Positions 48,080-61,404 of a stretch of 64,000 bases of DNA are shown here, in pieces. Both the position numbers and the translations under genes were made by a program. A model generated the notes under the pieces. The model worked only from the letters and a program-made list of their open reading frames with translations. It made no database searches and was not told the origin of the DNA. Position 1 is the stretch's first letter. Every line of letters starts with the position of its first letter. Source of the DNA: Rhineura floridana (lineage: Eukaryota > Chordata > Lepidosauria > Squamata > Rhineuridae). The stretch spans positions 221,797,943 to 221,861,942 of the forward strand of contig NC_084482.1 of NCBI RefSeq assembly GCF_030035675.1, written 5' to 3'.

Positions 48080-51073
48080 TTGGTTGTACTGTCAGCCAGC
48101 TCTCGGATCTCCAGCTGCTGGTCAGTTGCTAATAACCCCCCCCTTATCCACGATTTGATCGTGGAGAAAGGTGCCGATCTTGCGTGTATTACCGAGACCT
48201 GGGTGGGTGAGCAGGGAGGAGTTGCTCTCTCCCAGCTCTGCCCACCTGGGTATTCGGTGCAGCACTGTGGTAGATCTGAGGGCCGGGGAGGTGGGGTTGC
48301 TGTGGTCTATAGGAGTTCTTTCTCTCTCACCAAGCACCCTGTCCAGACGGCGACTGGTTTGGAGTGTCTTCATCTTGTGCTGGGCCGAGGAGACAGACTG
48401 GGAATACTGTTGGTGTACCGCCCACCTTGCTGCCCAACGGCTTCCCTAGCTGAGCTGACTGAGATAGTCTCGGACGTATTGTTGAGGTCCCCCAGACTCG
48501 TAGTACTGGGGGATTTCAACATCCATGCCGAGGCTGTCTTGCTCTGGGTGGCTCAGGACTTCATGGCCTCCATGACAACCATGGGGCTGTCTCAAATTGT
48601 TACTGGCCCGACACATGTATCAGGACATACTCTTGATTTGATCTTCGCCACTGGTCATGGAGATGGTGATCTGAGGGTGGGGTATTTTTCAACTACTCCA
48701 TTGTCATGGACAGATCACCGCTTGCTGAGTTTTAGACTCACAACAGCTCTTTCCCTCTGCAGAGGTGGGGGACCTATTAAGTTGGTCCACTCCCGGAGGC
48801 TTATGGATCCTGTAGCTTTCCAGAGGGCTCTGGGAGTTTTCCCGGCTGATAGCACTGGTGCTCCTGTCGAGGCCATGGTTGACCTGTGGAATACGGAGAT
48901 GACCCGGGCCATCGACATGATCACTCCCGCGCGCCCCCTTCGGTGCAGAACTCATACAGCACCGTGGTATACCCCGGAGCTGAGAGTGATGAAGCAAGAG
49001 AGAAGGAGGCTAGAGTGCAGGTGGAGGCGAACTCCTGACGGATGTAATCATTCCTTGGTAAGTGCTTCCACTAAGTTGTACATAAAAGCAGTTAGGGCGG
49101 CGAAAAAGTCTTATTTTGCTACCACCATTAGATCATCCCTTTGCCGCCCAGCGGAGCTTTTTAGGGTGGCATGAGGGCTTTTACATTCTGGCCCTCATGA
49201 TACTAAGGAAACATCGGAAGCCCGCTGCAACGAATTTGCGGAGCACTTCCAGGACAAGATTGTATGCATCCGTCAGGACTTAGACTCTGAGGTTATGACA
49301 GATGAATCCATTGAAGTGTCCAGAGCGCGGCCTTGTCCTTTATTATTGGATGAGTTTCAGTTGGTGCAGCTCGAGGAAGTGGACAAGGTGCTTGGAATGG
49401 TGCGGGCGACCACATCTGCTCTGGACCCCTGCCCATCTTGGCTGGTGAAGACTGGCAGGGCTGTAACCACCGGTTGGGCCAGGGAGGTGATAAATGCCTC
49501 CTTGAGAGAGGGAGTAGTCCCTGGCAGTCTCAAGGAGGCAGTAGTAAGACCTCTTTTAAAGAAACCTTCTTTGGACCGAGATGTGTTGAACAACTATAGA
49601 CCGGTGGCGAATGTCCCTTTTTTGGGCAAGGTTTTGGAGCAGGTGGTCGCTGGCCAGCTCCAGGCGCTCTTGGATGAAACCGATTATCTGGATCCGTTTC
49701 AATCCGGTTTTAGGTCCGGTTTTGGCACTGAAACAGCCTTGGTCGCCCTGTATGATGACCTTTGTCGGGAGAGGGACAGGGGGAATGTGACTCTGTTGAT
49801 TCTCCTTGATCTCTCAGCGGCGTTTGATACCATCGACCATGGTATCCTTCTGGGGAGGCTCGCAGAGTTGGGAGTTGGGGGCACTGCTTGGCAGTGGCTC
49901 CGCTCCTACTTAGCGGATCGTCGCCAGAAGGTAGTGCTTGGGGAACATTGCTCGACACCCTGGACTCTCCATTGTGGAGTCCCTCAGGGGTCGGTTTTGT
50001 CCCCTATGCTCTTTAACATCTACATGCAGCCTCTGGGTGCGGTCATCAGGAGTTTTGGAGTGCGTTGCCATCAGTACGCTGATGACACGCAGCTCTACTT
50101 CTCCTTTTCACCTTCTTCAGGTGAGGCTGTTGATGTGCTGAACCGTTGCCTGACCGCGATAATGGACTGGATGAGAGCTAATAAACTGAAAATCCAGACA
50201 AGACTGAGACACTGTTAGTGAGCTCTTTCCCTGCTCAGATGGTGGATGTTTCTCCTGTTCTAGATGGGGTTACACTCCCCTTGAAGGAACAGGTTCGTAG
50301 TTTGGGGGTCCTTTTTGACCCTTCCTTGTTGCTTGAGGCTCAAGTGGCCTCGGTGGCACGGAACACGTTCTATCATCTTCGCTTAGTAGCCCAACTACAC
50401 CCCTATCTGGACAGTGATGATCTCGCCTCAGTTGTTCACGCTCTGGTAACTTCTAGACTGGATTACTGTAATGCGCTCTACGTTGGGCTGCCCTTGAAGA
50501 CTGTTCGGAAACTTCAGCTAGTGCAAAATGCAGCAGCCAGGTTGCTGACGAGAACCCATCGGTCCGCGCATATAACACCTGTCCTGGCTCGCTTGCACTG
50601 GCTACCTATTTGTTTCCGAGCCAGATTCAAGGTGCTGGTTTTGACCTATAAAGCCTTACACGGTGTGGGACCGCAATACCTTGTGGAACGCCTCTCCCGC
50701 TATGAACCTACCCGCTCACTTCGTTCAGTATCTAAGGCCCTCCTCTGGGTACCAACTCACCAGGATGCCCGGAGGATTGTTACTAGATCTAGGGCCTTTT
50801 CTGTGGTGGCCCCCGAACTGTGGAACAGCTTACCGGAGGAGATACGCCTGGCGCCTACGGTTCTTTCTTTTAGGCGCCAGGTTAAGACCTGGTTATACTC
50901 CCAGGCATTTTAATGTTCATTGTTTTTATGTTTAATGTTTTAGTTTAATTTTGTTTGTTTTTTGTTACTGATTTTATTCTAATATTGTATTTTAATCTTG
51001 TTTTGTACACCGCCCAGAGAGCTATTAGCTATGGGCGGTTTAGAAATGAAATAAATAATAATAATAATAATAA
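48080..51073 (+). mobile_element. L2-like LINE, about 3.0 kb, nearly complete ORF2
   Basis: The first frame (48,080-49,174) is an AP endonuclease lacking its first residues (LACITETWVG, LVYRPPCCP, VVLGDFNIHAE, GPTHVSGHTLDLIF, WTDHRLLSF). Next come reverse transcriptase (49,295-50,218; NNYRPVANVPFLGK, LLDLSAAFDTIDH, GVPQGSVLSPMLFNIY, YADDTQLYFSF) and the C-terminal part (50,218-50,913; VRSLGVLFDPS, LVQNAAARLL, NSLPEEIRLAPT). Breaks are a stop after LFRVA and a frameshift at the NPDKTE motif. The 3' UTR has CCGCCCAGAGAGC and ends in AATAAATAATAATAATAATAAT. It is the best preserved member of the family seen at 12,531. Confidence 0.92.
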
Positions 51074-51149
51074 TTTTGGCTTCTTGTTTTTCTCCACCCA
51101 CCACATCTCTGAAATATATCGTTTATGTAATGGTTAACCATACTAAAAA

Positions 51150-51360
51150 ATGTAAATAAGTTTATTTCGGTCAATGACCAGCAAAGGTTAACCGTGCTGC
51201 TGCCCTGACTTACTTTATGTTTGTTGCTATTTTGTGTTTTTATTATGTTTTTATATTGATTGTGTATTTTTATTGTTTTTATTATATTTGTAAGCTGTGC
51301 TGAGCTCTATTTTTAACAGCAAAAGGGCAGGATATAAATCCTCTTACTCACTCAATAAAT
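51150..51360 (+). mobile_element. LINE 3'-end fragment
   Basis: AAGCTGTGCTGAGCTCTATT, AAAGGGCAGGATATAAATCC and CAATAAATA form a typical short LINE 3' UTR and tail. It is truncated and non-coding. Confidence 0.5.
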
Positions 51361-51514
51361 ACTCCATAGTGTTGGAAACTAGTCTAGGCATTTAAGGCTG
51401 AAAATGTTGCTTTTAAAAAAAAGATTTCTCACATCTTTCCCCAGTTTTTGGTGGTAATTCCTAGGCACAAAAACCAAACAACTGGACAATCCAAATATGC
51501 AAATTAGCCAGCCC

Positions 51515-53578
51515 GGATTTGTGGAACTGGAATATGGCAACCCTATACTCAATGAGGATGGCAAAATGATAACAGATCATTTTGTCAAGGCAGAAGTGCT
51601 CAATTCCTACTTTGGCTCAGTCTTGTCCCCAAAAAGGGCCTATGACCCTCCCGGGAAACATGAACGAGAAGTGACAGGATTGGAGCTTGAGATTGATAGA
51701 CAAATGGTCAAGGAATACCTAATCACTTTGAATGAGTTCAAATTGGCAGGGCCTGATAAAATGCATCTTAGAGTATTGAAGGAACTGGCTGAAGAACTCT
51801 CAGAACCGCTCTCTATTACCTTTGCGAAATCACGGAGGACTGGTGAAGTGCCGGATGACTGGAGGAGAGCTAATGTTGTCCCTATCTTTAAAAAGAGCAA
51901 GAAGGAGGAACTGGGGAACTACAGACCAGTCAGCCTAACATCAATCCCTGGAAGAATTCTGGAGCAGATTATAAAGCAGTCAATCTGTAAGCACCTTGAA
52001 AGCAATGCAGTGATTACTAGGAGCCAACATGGATTTCATAGAATCATAGAGTTGGAAGGGGCCTTGTAGGCCATCGAGTCCAACTCCCTGCTCACAGCAG
52101 GAAATCCACAGCTAGAGCATCTCCCGCAGATAGCTGTCCAGCCTCTGCTTGAAGACATCCAGCGAAGGGGATCCCACCACCTCCCTAGGCAGTCGGTTCC
52201 ATTGCCAAACTGCCCTTACTGTCAAGAAGTTCCTTCTAATGTCCAATCTGAATCTACGCTCCTGCAACTTAAAACCATTAGACCTAGTCCTACCCTCTGG
52301 GGCAGCAGTGAACAAATCTGTACCCTCCTCTATTTATGAAGAACAAATCCTGCCAAACTAATCTCATCTCATTTTTTGATCGGGTAACCTCCCTTGTAGA
52401 CTGTGGGAATGCTGTGGACATAATAAATCTCAACTTCAACAAAGCTTTTGACAAAGTGCTCCATGATATTCTCATTTGCAAGCTAGCTAAATGTGGGCTG
52501 GATGGAACAACTATTAGATGGATCCACAGTTGGCTCCAGAATCATATTCAAAGAGTGTATATCAATGGTTCCTTCTCAAACTGGGCAGAAGTATAGAGTG
52601 GGGTACCACAGGGCTCGGTCCTGGGCCCAGTGCTCTTCAACATTTTTATTAACAACTTGGATGAGGAGGTACAAAGCATGCTTATCAAATTTGCAGATGA
52701 TACAAAATTGGGGGGCATAGCTAATACAGTGGAAGACAGAAACAAAATTCAAAGGGAACTCGATAGGCTGGAGCATTGGGCTGAAAACAACAGAATGAAA
52801 TTCAACAGGGATAAATGCCAAGTTCTATACTTAGGAAAAATAAACCAAATGCACAGTTATAAGATGGGGAATAGTTGGCTCAGCAGTACGACATGTGAGA
52901 AGGATCTTGGAATTGTCATTGATCACAAGGTGAATATGAGCCAACAGTGTGATGTAGCTGCAAAAAAGGCAAATGCTATATTTGGCTGCATTAACAGAAG
53001 TATAGTTTCCAAATCATGTGAAGTATTAGTTCCCCTCTATTCAGCACTGGTTAGGCCTCATCTTGAATACTGTGTCCAGGTCTGGTCTCCGCACTTGAAG
53101 AAGGATGCAGACAAACTGGAACAGGTTCAGAGGAGGGCAACAAGGATGATCAGGGGACTGGAAACAAAGCCCTATGAGGAGAGACTGAAAGAACTGGGCA
53201 TGTTGCCTGGAGAAGAGAAGACTGAGGGGAGATATGATAGCACTCTTCAAGTATATGAAAGGTTGTCACACAGAGGAGGGCCGGGATCTCTTCTCAATCG
53301 TCCCAGAGTGCAGGACATGGAATAATGGGATCAAGTTGCAGGAAGCCAGATTTTGACTGGACATCAGGAAAAACTTCCTGTCAGAGCCATACGACAATGG
53401 AACCAATTACCTAGAGAGGTAGTGGGCTCTCTGACACTGGAGGCATTCAAGAGGCAGCTGGACAGCCCTCTGTCGGGAATGCTTTGATTTGGATTCCTGC
53501 ATTGAGCAGGGGGTTGGACTCGATGGCCTTATAGGCCCCTTCCAACACTACTATTCTATGATTCTATGAGAAATGTTA
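51515..53578 (+). mobile_element. CR1 LINE, 5'-truncated, with a nested CR1 fragment
   Basis: Reverse transcriptase is read in 51,497-52,030 (GNPILNEDGKMITDHF, AGPDKMHLRVLKEL, WRRANVVPIFKK, NYRPVSLTSIPGRI, SQHGF) and resumes at 52,338 (KNKSCQTNLISFFD, INLNFNKAFDKV) and 52,630-53,325 (LFNIFINNLDEEV, FADDTKLGGI, HLEYCVQVWSPHLKK). It ends in the characteristic ATTCTATGATTCTATGAG. Frame breaks occur near 52,594 and 53,210, besides the nested insertion. A 5' UTR and endonuclease are missing. Confidence 0.88.
52034..52336 (-). mobile_element. CR1 3' fragment nested inside the CR1 at 51,515
   Basis: CATAGAATCATAGAGTTGG is the reverse of the CR1 octamer tail. The following 300 bp translate on the minus strand as the CR1 C-terminus (RFRLDIRRNFLTV, AVWQWNRLPREVV). 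The host CR1 protein is interrupted exactly between SQHGF and KNKSCQTN. Confidence 0.85.
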
Positions 53579-53748
53579 GCCTAATCCACAGAAAAAATAT
53601 CACAGGAAAATCGAAACCCCCTTCTGTATAAAGACATGGCGGGCATGGAAGGGTGTCATAAAGAGAGCAGCCTGAATGAGAGGAGGAAGAGGAGGAAAAC
53701 AGGAAAGCTTTCATTTATCGAGAGAAAATGGGGAGACAGAGCAAGATG

Positions 53749-54771
53749 AGAGCCAGTGTGTCTTAGTGGTTAGAGTGTTGGACTATGTTGGGTAGAAATG
53801 CAAGCGCTCCCCCTCCCCGCTGCAGGAGCGAGCTAACACAGCCCTGAGCCTGGGTAGGAGCACAAGCTTGACACTTTAAATACCTGTTTCAGTGGTTCAG
53901 CCAGATACCAAAAGTAAAGCAGACACACACACATAATTACTGCTTGATCAAGAGGGGTCTCTGAGCTGCACAGACAGGAGTCTGTCAGGGCAGAGAGCAA
54001 CGTTTATTCATTGAAGCCTGATTTATATAGGTTTTATAAGCAAAACAAAGTATAATATCATAACAAAAGAATACAAAGGAATAGAGCATTACAGAGATAA
54101 AGCAAGCGCAGTTTCTTACCTTGTTACATTTCTTATAATTCTGAAGAAGCGAGGAAGTGATAAAGAACTTATACACCTGTCAATCTGAGAAGCTTAACTT
54201 GAGATAAGAACTGATGAAAAGCGAGGAAGAGGGTTAGATTGACACTAGTAAAAGATAAACAATAGGGCTAATGTGCCTGCCCACTCAGCAGTATGACGTA
54301 AATCTATGGCCAGCAAAGGATTTTGGAAACACTTCTTCCTTTGTGCTGACTTAGCTAAAATGTGCGGGATGTTATATAGTGAAGCAAGACAGAGAGAAAT
54401 ATCAACAATATCAGAGGGGATACACTTTATCTCTTTTCCAAGATGTTACAGCCTAAGAGGCGCCTTTGTGTATTCATCAGAGAGGAAACGAAACGTTCTA
54501 TCATTCATTACGTCACTGGTTCTGAAAGCAATTTAGTATTTCTGAACAACTCTTGGGGCCTGGAAAAAATATTTCCTAACAACTACAACCTGGAAGACCC
54601 GGGTTCAAATCCCTACAAAGCCATGAAGCTCACTGGGTGACCTTGGGCTAGTCACTGCCTCTCAGCCTCAGAGGAAGGCAATGGTAAACCCCCTCTGAAT
54701 ATCGCTTATCAGGAAAAGCCTATTCATACTGTTGCCATGACTCGGGATCGACTTGAAGGCAGTCCATTTCC
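53749..54771 (+). mobile_element. Sauria-type SINE split by a solo LTR
   Basis: The head (53,749-53,785, GAGCCAGTGTGTCTTAGTGG, TTAGAGTGTTGGACTA) and the rest (54,582-54,771) form one SINE. It has a tRNA B box (GGGTTCAAATCC), the middle CATGAAGCTCACTGGGTGACC, and a BovB-derived tail (GAAGGCAATGGTAAACC, CTCGGGATCGACTTGAAGGC). A tRNA head with a BovB tail is diagnostic of Sauria SINEs of lizards and snakes. Confidence 0.85.
53786..54581 (-). mobile_element. Solo LTR of an endogenous retrovirus, 796 bp
   Basis: On the minus strand it begins TGTTAGG and ends CCCAACA, and it is flanked by the 4-bp direct repeat ACTA (53,782-53,785 and 54,582-54,585), as for gammaretrovirus-like integrations. A TATAAA-like box is followed by AATAAA, and the last part is a C-rich region typical of R-U5. 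No internal viral genes remain, so it is a fossil left by LTR-LTR recombination. It is younger than the SINE it interrupts. Confidence 0.8.
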
Positions 54772-54888
54772 AGCCAGAGAGTATTGGGAACAAGAACCCC
54801 GGCACACAAACAGTTACAATCAACAATAACATTCAAACCACCGTCAGAAAGCAAGAATAACTTAGCCAACATACCTGCCTCATTCATG
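54772..54888. other. Short unassigned spacer before copy C
   Basis: About 115 bp without recognisable features between the SINE and the end of the inverted duplicon. Confidence 0.4.
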
Positions 54889-55989
54889 CTCCCTGTCAAG
54901 GCTTTTGAGGGAGAAAAAGCTTTTTAAAAAGCTTTTGAGAAAAGGACAATAGAGTGTTCCCCCCCCACTCAGAAGCCCTTTTTTTGTACATCATCCTTTC
55001 ATACCAGCACACCAATCTAATCACTTTTACTGGCTAGATCCCAAGGTAGAGGCAGGAGGGGACAGGAACAGGGAGCTCTTCAAGCAACCTGGTCCCTGAG
55101 CTGTTCAGGGCTTTAAAGCAACTGTGCAACTTTATAACTGGGGAATCATTCTCTCCCCCATAATGTAGAAACACCTCCCTTGTCTGTGGATGAGCCAGTT
55201 CACCAACCTGCCAGTCAGTAATCTTCACACTTGTGATTCCCAGCAAATGGCATTCAGAGGCACGCTGCTTCCCACAGAGAAACTACAAGGAAGCATTATT
55301 AACCATTGCACAACCTGGATTAGTTACTCCTGAAAATTCTGCATGTTTGCAGTTGCCTTCCAGTAAATCAAACCATTGATATATCTGGCCCAGAACTATC
55401 TATCCCAAAAAACTGCCTCCCCCAATAAGTTAAGCAGATATTTTCTGCAGCTTTGCTGCCTTCCCAAAGACCCTTCTGTTGCCTGGAGAAGCCATTCTGG
55501 CTATGTGACCGCTGACAAAACCCAATTATCACTCCTTTTCTGTGTGAGCACCAGATGAAAGTGAAGTCCTTCTTTTCCCTGCTAGGAAATAGGACTGAGA
55601 GCAGATGCGACTGCGGAGTGAAATCAGTTTGGAAAATGTATTTAAAATACATTAGCAGAAAACTAGTGAATTCATCTTGCTTTATGAAAGATGTTAGACT
55701 AGTCAATGCAAAAAATATCAATGGAAAATAAAAACCATGTTATACATAAAAATAGTTAATAATTAAATGGGGAAATAAGGTGAAGCAAACTATGTATTTT
55801 AGTTATTTATATTAATAAAATGTGTACTCGGCAGAAGGATTTGATAAAGAATATAAAATGTACATCATAATTATCAATAAAAAAATCAACGTTTAAAAAA
55901 ACTTTAAAAATGAGTAAAATCAACAGTTAAAAGTATGCTAAACTAAAGTATATGAAAACACTTAGTAAAGTGGCCATTACAAACAAGGG

Positions 55990-58085
<2,096 letters not shown>

Positions 58086-58499
58086 CTGGTGAGGGGGAAG
58101 AGGGTGAAAAAAAAATCAGTGGAATTTCAAGGCAAAAACAAAGCATTTCATCACAGATGAAGCCCAATTATCTGCTTCTAAATTTTTGCATCTCCATAAT
58201 TCTCCCCCTTTTATCTTTGCATGCCCAGATGAAACCAAGATTACCTGAATATCCTACAGTCTCACACAGCAACATAAATTACTTTCAGGTCCATATAACA
58301 CTCGATGTCACTAAGCCCAGATTTGTCTGGATTTTCCTCCTACTGTGATCTGCATTACTAAAATAATATGCGATAAACAGTGGGGTGAGGAGGAAGAGGA
58401 GGGCAGCCAGTCTGCAGAAGGGGACAAACGGCACAGCTCCTCGATTCTTAATAATTTGACTCCAGTCAAAAGAGGCAGTCAGACAGAAATATAGGAACC

Positions 58500-58600
58500 A
58501 AGGAAGTTGTGATATACTGAATCAGACCACTGGTCCCTCTAGCTCAATACTGTCTATACTGGCTGGCAGCTGCTCTGCAGGCTTTCAGATAAAGACCTTC
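58500..58600 (-). mobile_element. SINE 3' fragment (copy C)
   Basis: Counterpart of 16,545-16,660 and 33,950-34,010: TATACTGAATCAGACCACTGG and GGCAGCTGCTCTGCAGG in reverse orientation. Confidence 0.6.
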
Positions 58601-58805
58601 CAAGTTCCACCTGAAGATTCAAGGGTTTAAACTTAGCTGAGATAAGACAGGGATGGCCAAAGACCAACACTACACGACTTTGCAAAGATGTTCTGAACTG
58701 TAACAAGAATGCGGAGTGTGTATTTCGCTGGCAACCACAGGTACGGCATCCTCATTTTGTTCCCGTTATAACCTTCCACAAGATATTTTCCAGATTCATA
58801 CCAAC

Positions 58806-58884
58806 TGATCTCTTCCATTCGTCTAAGCCCTGTACAATTGGATCTTGTTCTTCCAGCCAAGAGACAAACCCAGGTTTGACATTT
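58806..58884 (-). pseudogene. Vestigial KRAB-B-like exon of gene C
   Basis: The minus strand has the acceptor-like ATCTTTGAAAG, then AAATGTCAAACCTGGG and TCTCTTGGCTGGAAGAAC, and a donor-like GTTGGT. It is the counterpart of 16,350-16,429 but one base shorter within the exon, so the KRAB-B-like frame (SNLG... SWLEEQ) is lost. Confidence 0.6.
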
Positions 58885-59266
58885 CTTTCAAAGATACAGA
58901 TACGCTAGTTAATTCTGAACTGAAATTATTCTCCCTTCTCCAAAACCAAGACAGATCTTAGATCTCCTGGAGATGAATAGCACAGGGGCGTGTAGATGCA
59001 AATGTCACTTGTGGACAGGAAACCGTACATAAATCTGAACTCAGTGGCAGTGTGGACACCAATCCAGCCATCTTAATTTGGTGGATTCCTCAGCAGATAG
59101 AAAAGAAACTTCAACCTGGAGAGGTTGAACAGCCCTGTTGGATCAGACCACAGGCCTATCTAGTCCAGCATCCTCACAGTGCCCATGTAGATGCATATGG
59201 GAAGTCTACAGGGCGGACATAAAGGTGTCACCCACCGATATGACATCAGATGTGCTGCAGGTAAAA

Positions 59267-59499
59267 GTGTTACTTGATTCACTCTATTATGCAGAATTAT
59301 AGCTTATTTGCAGTATTTGTACATTTCAATAAATAGACGACTTTGTATACAGATTCCACGTTCAGCCCTGACGAAGGCCAAGTTCTATGTGGCCGAAATG
59401 CATTGGGCTTATTTTTTCAATAAATTCCAATGGAATTTTATCACCTGCGTTCCTTTTCTTCCAGCATCTTGGGGCTTCTCCCCTCCCTTCCCTCACCCT
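59267..59499. mobile_element. Small retroelement-like insertion with 9-bp target duplication, private to copy C
   Basis: The direct repeat CAGGTAAAA stands at 59,258-59,266 and 59,500-59,508. Copy A has no such insert at the matching place (about 12,425). Inside is CTGACGAAGGCC...GGCCGAAATGC (59,368-59,402), resembling the conserved core of hammerhead-type ribozymes found in Penelope-like elements and some satellites, plus two AATAAA-like sites. It has no coding capacity. The family assignment is open. Confidence 0.55.
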
Positions 59500-59908
59500 C
59501 AGGTAAAACAACCACCAGGACCTTGAAGTAGGCTGCCAATTGCTCCTTTGCTGGAGTGGGCGCACTTGCACCCGTCAGTCAGCTGATCAGAGGTTGGATG
59601 AGTCTTTGCTCAAGGAAGGGGAAGCTGTTTCCAATGAATGGAAATCACTTCTCCCTCCCAGCGCTGCTCTGTGAAGCAGCCCTGTTCAGCTCCTGAAGTT
59701 GAAAGAAGCAGCGTGGGGTGTCAAGTTAAGGGCTCAGCTTGGCTGTGGGTGCCTGTTCCCTTTGGGAAGCCACTGCATTTGGAAGGATCAGCTTTGCAAG
59801 GGAGTTCTCTGGCAGGCAGCCCATCCTTCCAAAAGGCACCTTTTCCCCCTCCCTCCCTGCTCAATGAATGGAGGGGGATGGCTGCTTCAGAGAGCACTTT
59901 GCAGCTTG

Positions 59909-59981
59909 TACACCGCCCTGGGAGCTGTTAGCTATAGGGCGGTTTAGAAATGCAATAAAATAAAATAAATAAATAAAATTT
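59909..59981 (+). mobile_element. Very short L2-like 3' tail insertion, private to copy C
   Basis: TGTACACCGCCCTGGGAGC, GTTAGCTATAGGGCGG, TTTAGAAATGCAATAAAATAAAATAAATAAATAAA is the terminal 70 bp of the L2-like family. Copies A (12,020) and B (33,560) run uninterrupted from the TGTCTT side to GCTGCAAAGTG. Confidence 0.75.
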
Positions 59982-60239
59982 AAGACAGTCACAGTGCTCC
60001 CAATGGGGCAACAGTTGCATTCAGGTCCTGCCTGCACGCTTCTCACAGGCTTCCCTTTCCCAGTCTCCCCACATTCCTCTCTTAAACCTCCAGCATTGGG
60101 GGTATAAAGGGGAAGAGTAGGGATACTTGCAAAGTTCTGCTCTAAGCGGGATCATTAAAGCAAAAATACAACCTAAAACGAATAAAAAGTCTTAAAGGAT
60201 ATAAAAGCAAATAAAACAAACATTCAGAAATCCACTGTC

Positions 60240-60385
60240 AGGGACAGTATACTTCTAAATATCAGTTGCTGGGAACTGCAGGAGGGGGCAACAGTTGCAT
60301 GCAGGTCCTGTCTGCTTGCTTCCCGTAGACATGCTGCACTAGAGGGGCCACTGGCTGATCCAACAGGCTCTTCTTCTGTTCTTAA
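60240..60385 (+). mobile_element. CR1 3'-end fragment (copy C)
   Basis: AGTATACTTCTAAATATCAGTTGC through CTGATCCAACAGGCTCTTCTTCTG is the CR1 3' UTR, the counterpart of 33,148-33,290. Confidence 0.65.
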
Positions 60386-60522
60386 AGCCATCTAAGACGT
60401 CCTCCAGGAGAACTCACACCCTGATGGGTCTATTAATCTGCCAGGAATGATATTACACAGGAACTGAAAAATCCTACAATTCCCAAACCAAAAAGGGCCT
60501 CCCAAAGCAGCTGAACATCTAC

Positions 60523-60600
60523 CTGTTGATGTCGCCTCATCTTTGGGATCCTGGATAAAGGGATCTTCTCTTTGTTCCCAACACAAATGGAGGTCTGACT
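60523..60600 (-). CDS. KRAB-ZNF gene C, KRAB-B-like linker exon
   Basis: The 78-nt minus-strand exon (acceptor TTCCTTCAAAG, donor CAG|GTAGAT) enters and leaves in phase 1. With the preceding G it encodes ESDLHLCWEQREDP then FIQDPKDEATST. It is intact and shared by all three paralogues, supporting its use in the mRNA. It joins the KRAB-A exon at 63,731 to the finger exon at 58,085 in frame. Confidence 0.68.
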
Positions 60601-60975
60601 CTTTGAAGGAAGTAGACAAGACTAGTTACTTTTGACCAGAAAATATTCAGCCATTACAAACATTTCTTTAGAGATTGATCTCGTAAGTCCTGCCCTCAGT
60701 GAACAGAACAGAGTCGTGTGGACCAAGCAGGGTCAGTCTGGCACTTGTGAACATGCGTCCACTGGGCATGAAGCTCATCTTGAAATACCTGTTGGGGGTG
60801 GCACTGCAGAACCTAGTAAAGCCAGCAACAGCGGGCCATCTGCTCTGAGTGTTAAGCTCTACACACAACCAAGGTGAGATCACTCCTTTACAGATGGAAA
60901 TGCAATGTGATGTACGCTGTCCTTTGAAATGTAACATCTTAGTGTACATCCCCTGTGCACGTGCTGTGTAAGACC

Positions 60976-61102
60976 TTGTTGTTGTTATGTGCCTCCAAGC
61001 CGACCACAACTTATGGCGACCCTATGAATCAGCAATCTCCAAGAGCATCTGTCATGAACCACCCTGTTCAGATCTTGTAAGTTCACGTCTGTGGCTTCCT
61101 TA
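60976..61102 (-). mobile_element. BovB LINE 3' end, 127 bp, private to copy C
   Basis: TTGTTGTTGTTATGTGCCTCCAAGCC, TTATGGCGACCCTATGAATC and GAACCACCCTGTTCAGATC form the reverse complement of the RTE/BovB 3' end. The 10-bp direct repeat GTGTAAGACC flanks it (60,966-60,975 and 61,103-61,112). Copy A has one copy of the site (about 10,680). Confidence 0.85.
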
Positions 61103-61404
61103 GTGTAAGACCTAAGTTCTGATATACAGCTACGTCCACAAGGTATAGTAAATTAGATGTATTAATAATAAATACAAACTCATAAGCATTTCCTTTGTTG
61201 ATTGTCCATTAATTACCTGAGATATTCCTAGACCTAAGCAGACTCTTAGGTGGGATCTCTGGCCACTAGGCTCACCTGGTCAGACCTAACTGCTGGGAAA
61301 AACCGTTGGAAGCTCAGGTGGCCACAAAGTTTGTCATATAAGTTAACTGGAAGATAGTGGACCAACGGGAGACGCCAGAATCCTTAATCCCGTGCAGCTG
61401 CATA

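Noticed and set aside
48080-50913. Large open frames with endonuclease and reverse transcriptase as host genes
   Set aside because: The family members scattered through the window, LINE-type tails and frame breaks show they are LINE copies, not host genes.
53572-53625. Weak similarity of AATGTTAGCCTAATCCACAG... to the 3' flank near 55,690, suggesting a fourth duplicon remnant
   Set aside because: Only about 50 bp and roughly 70% similar, too short to support.
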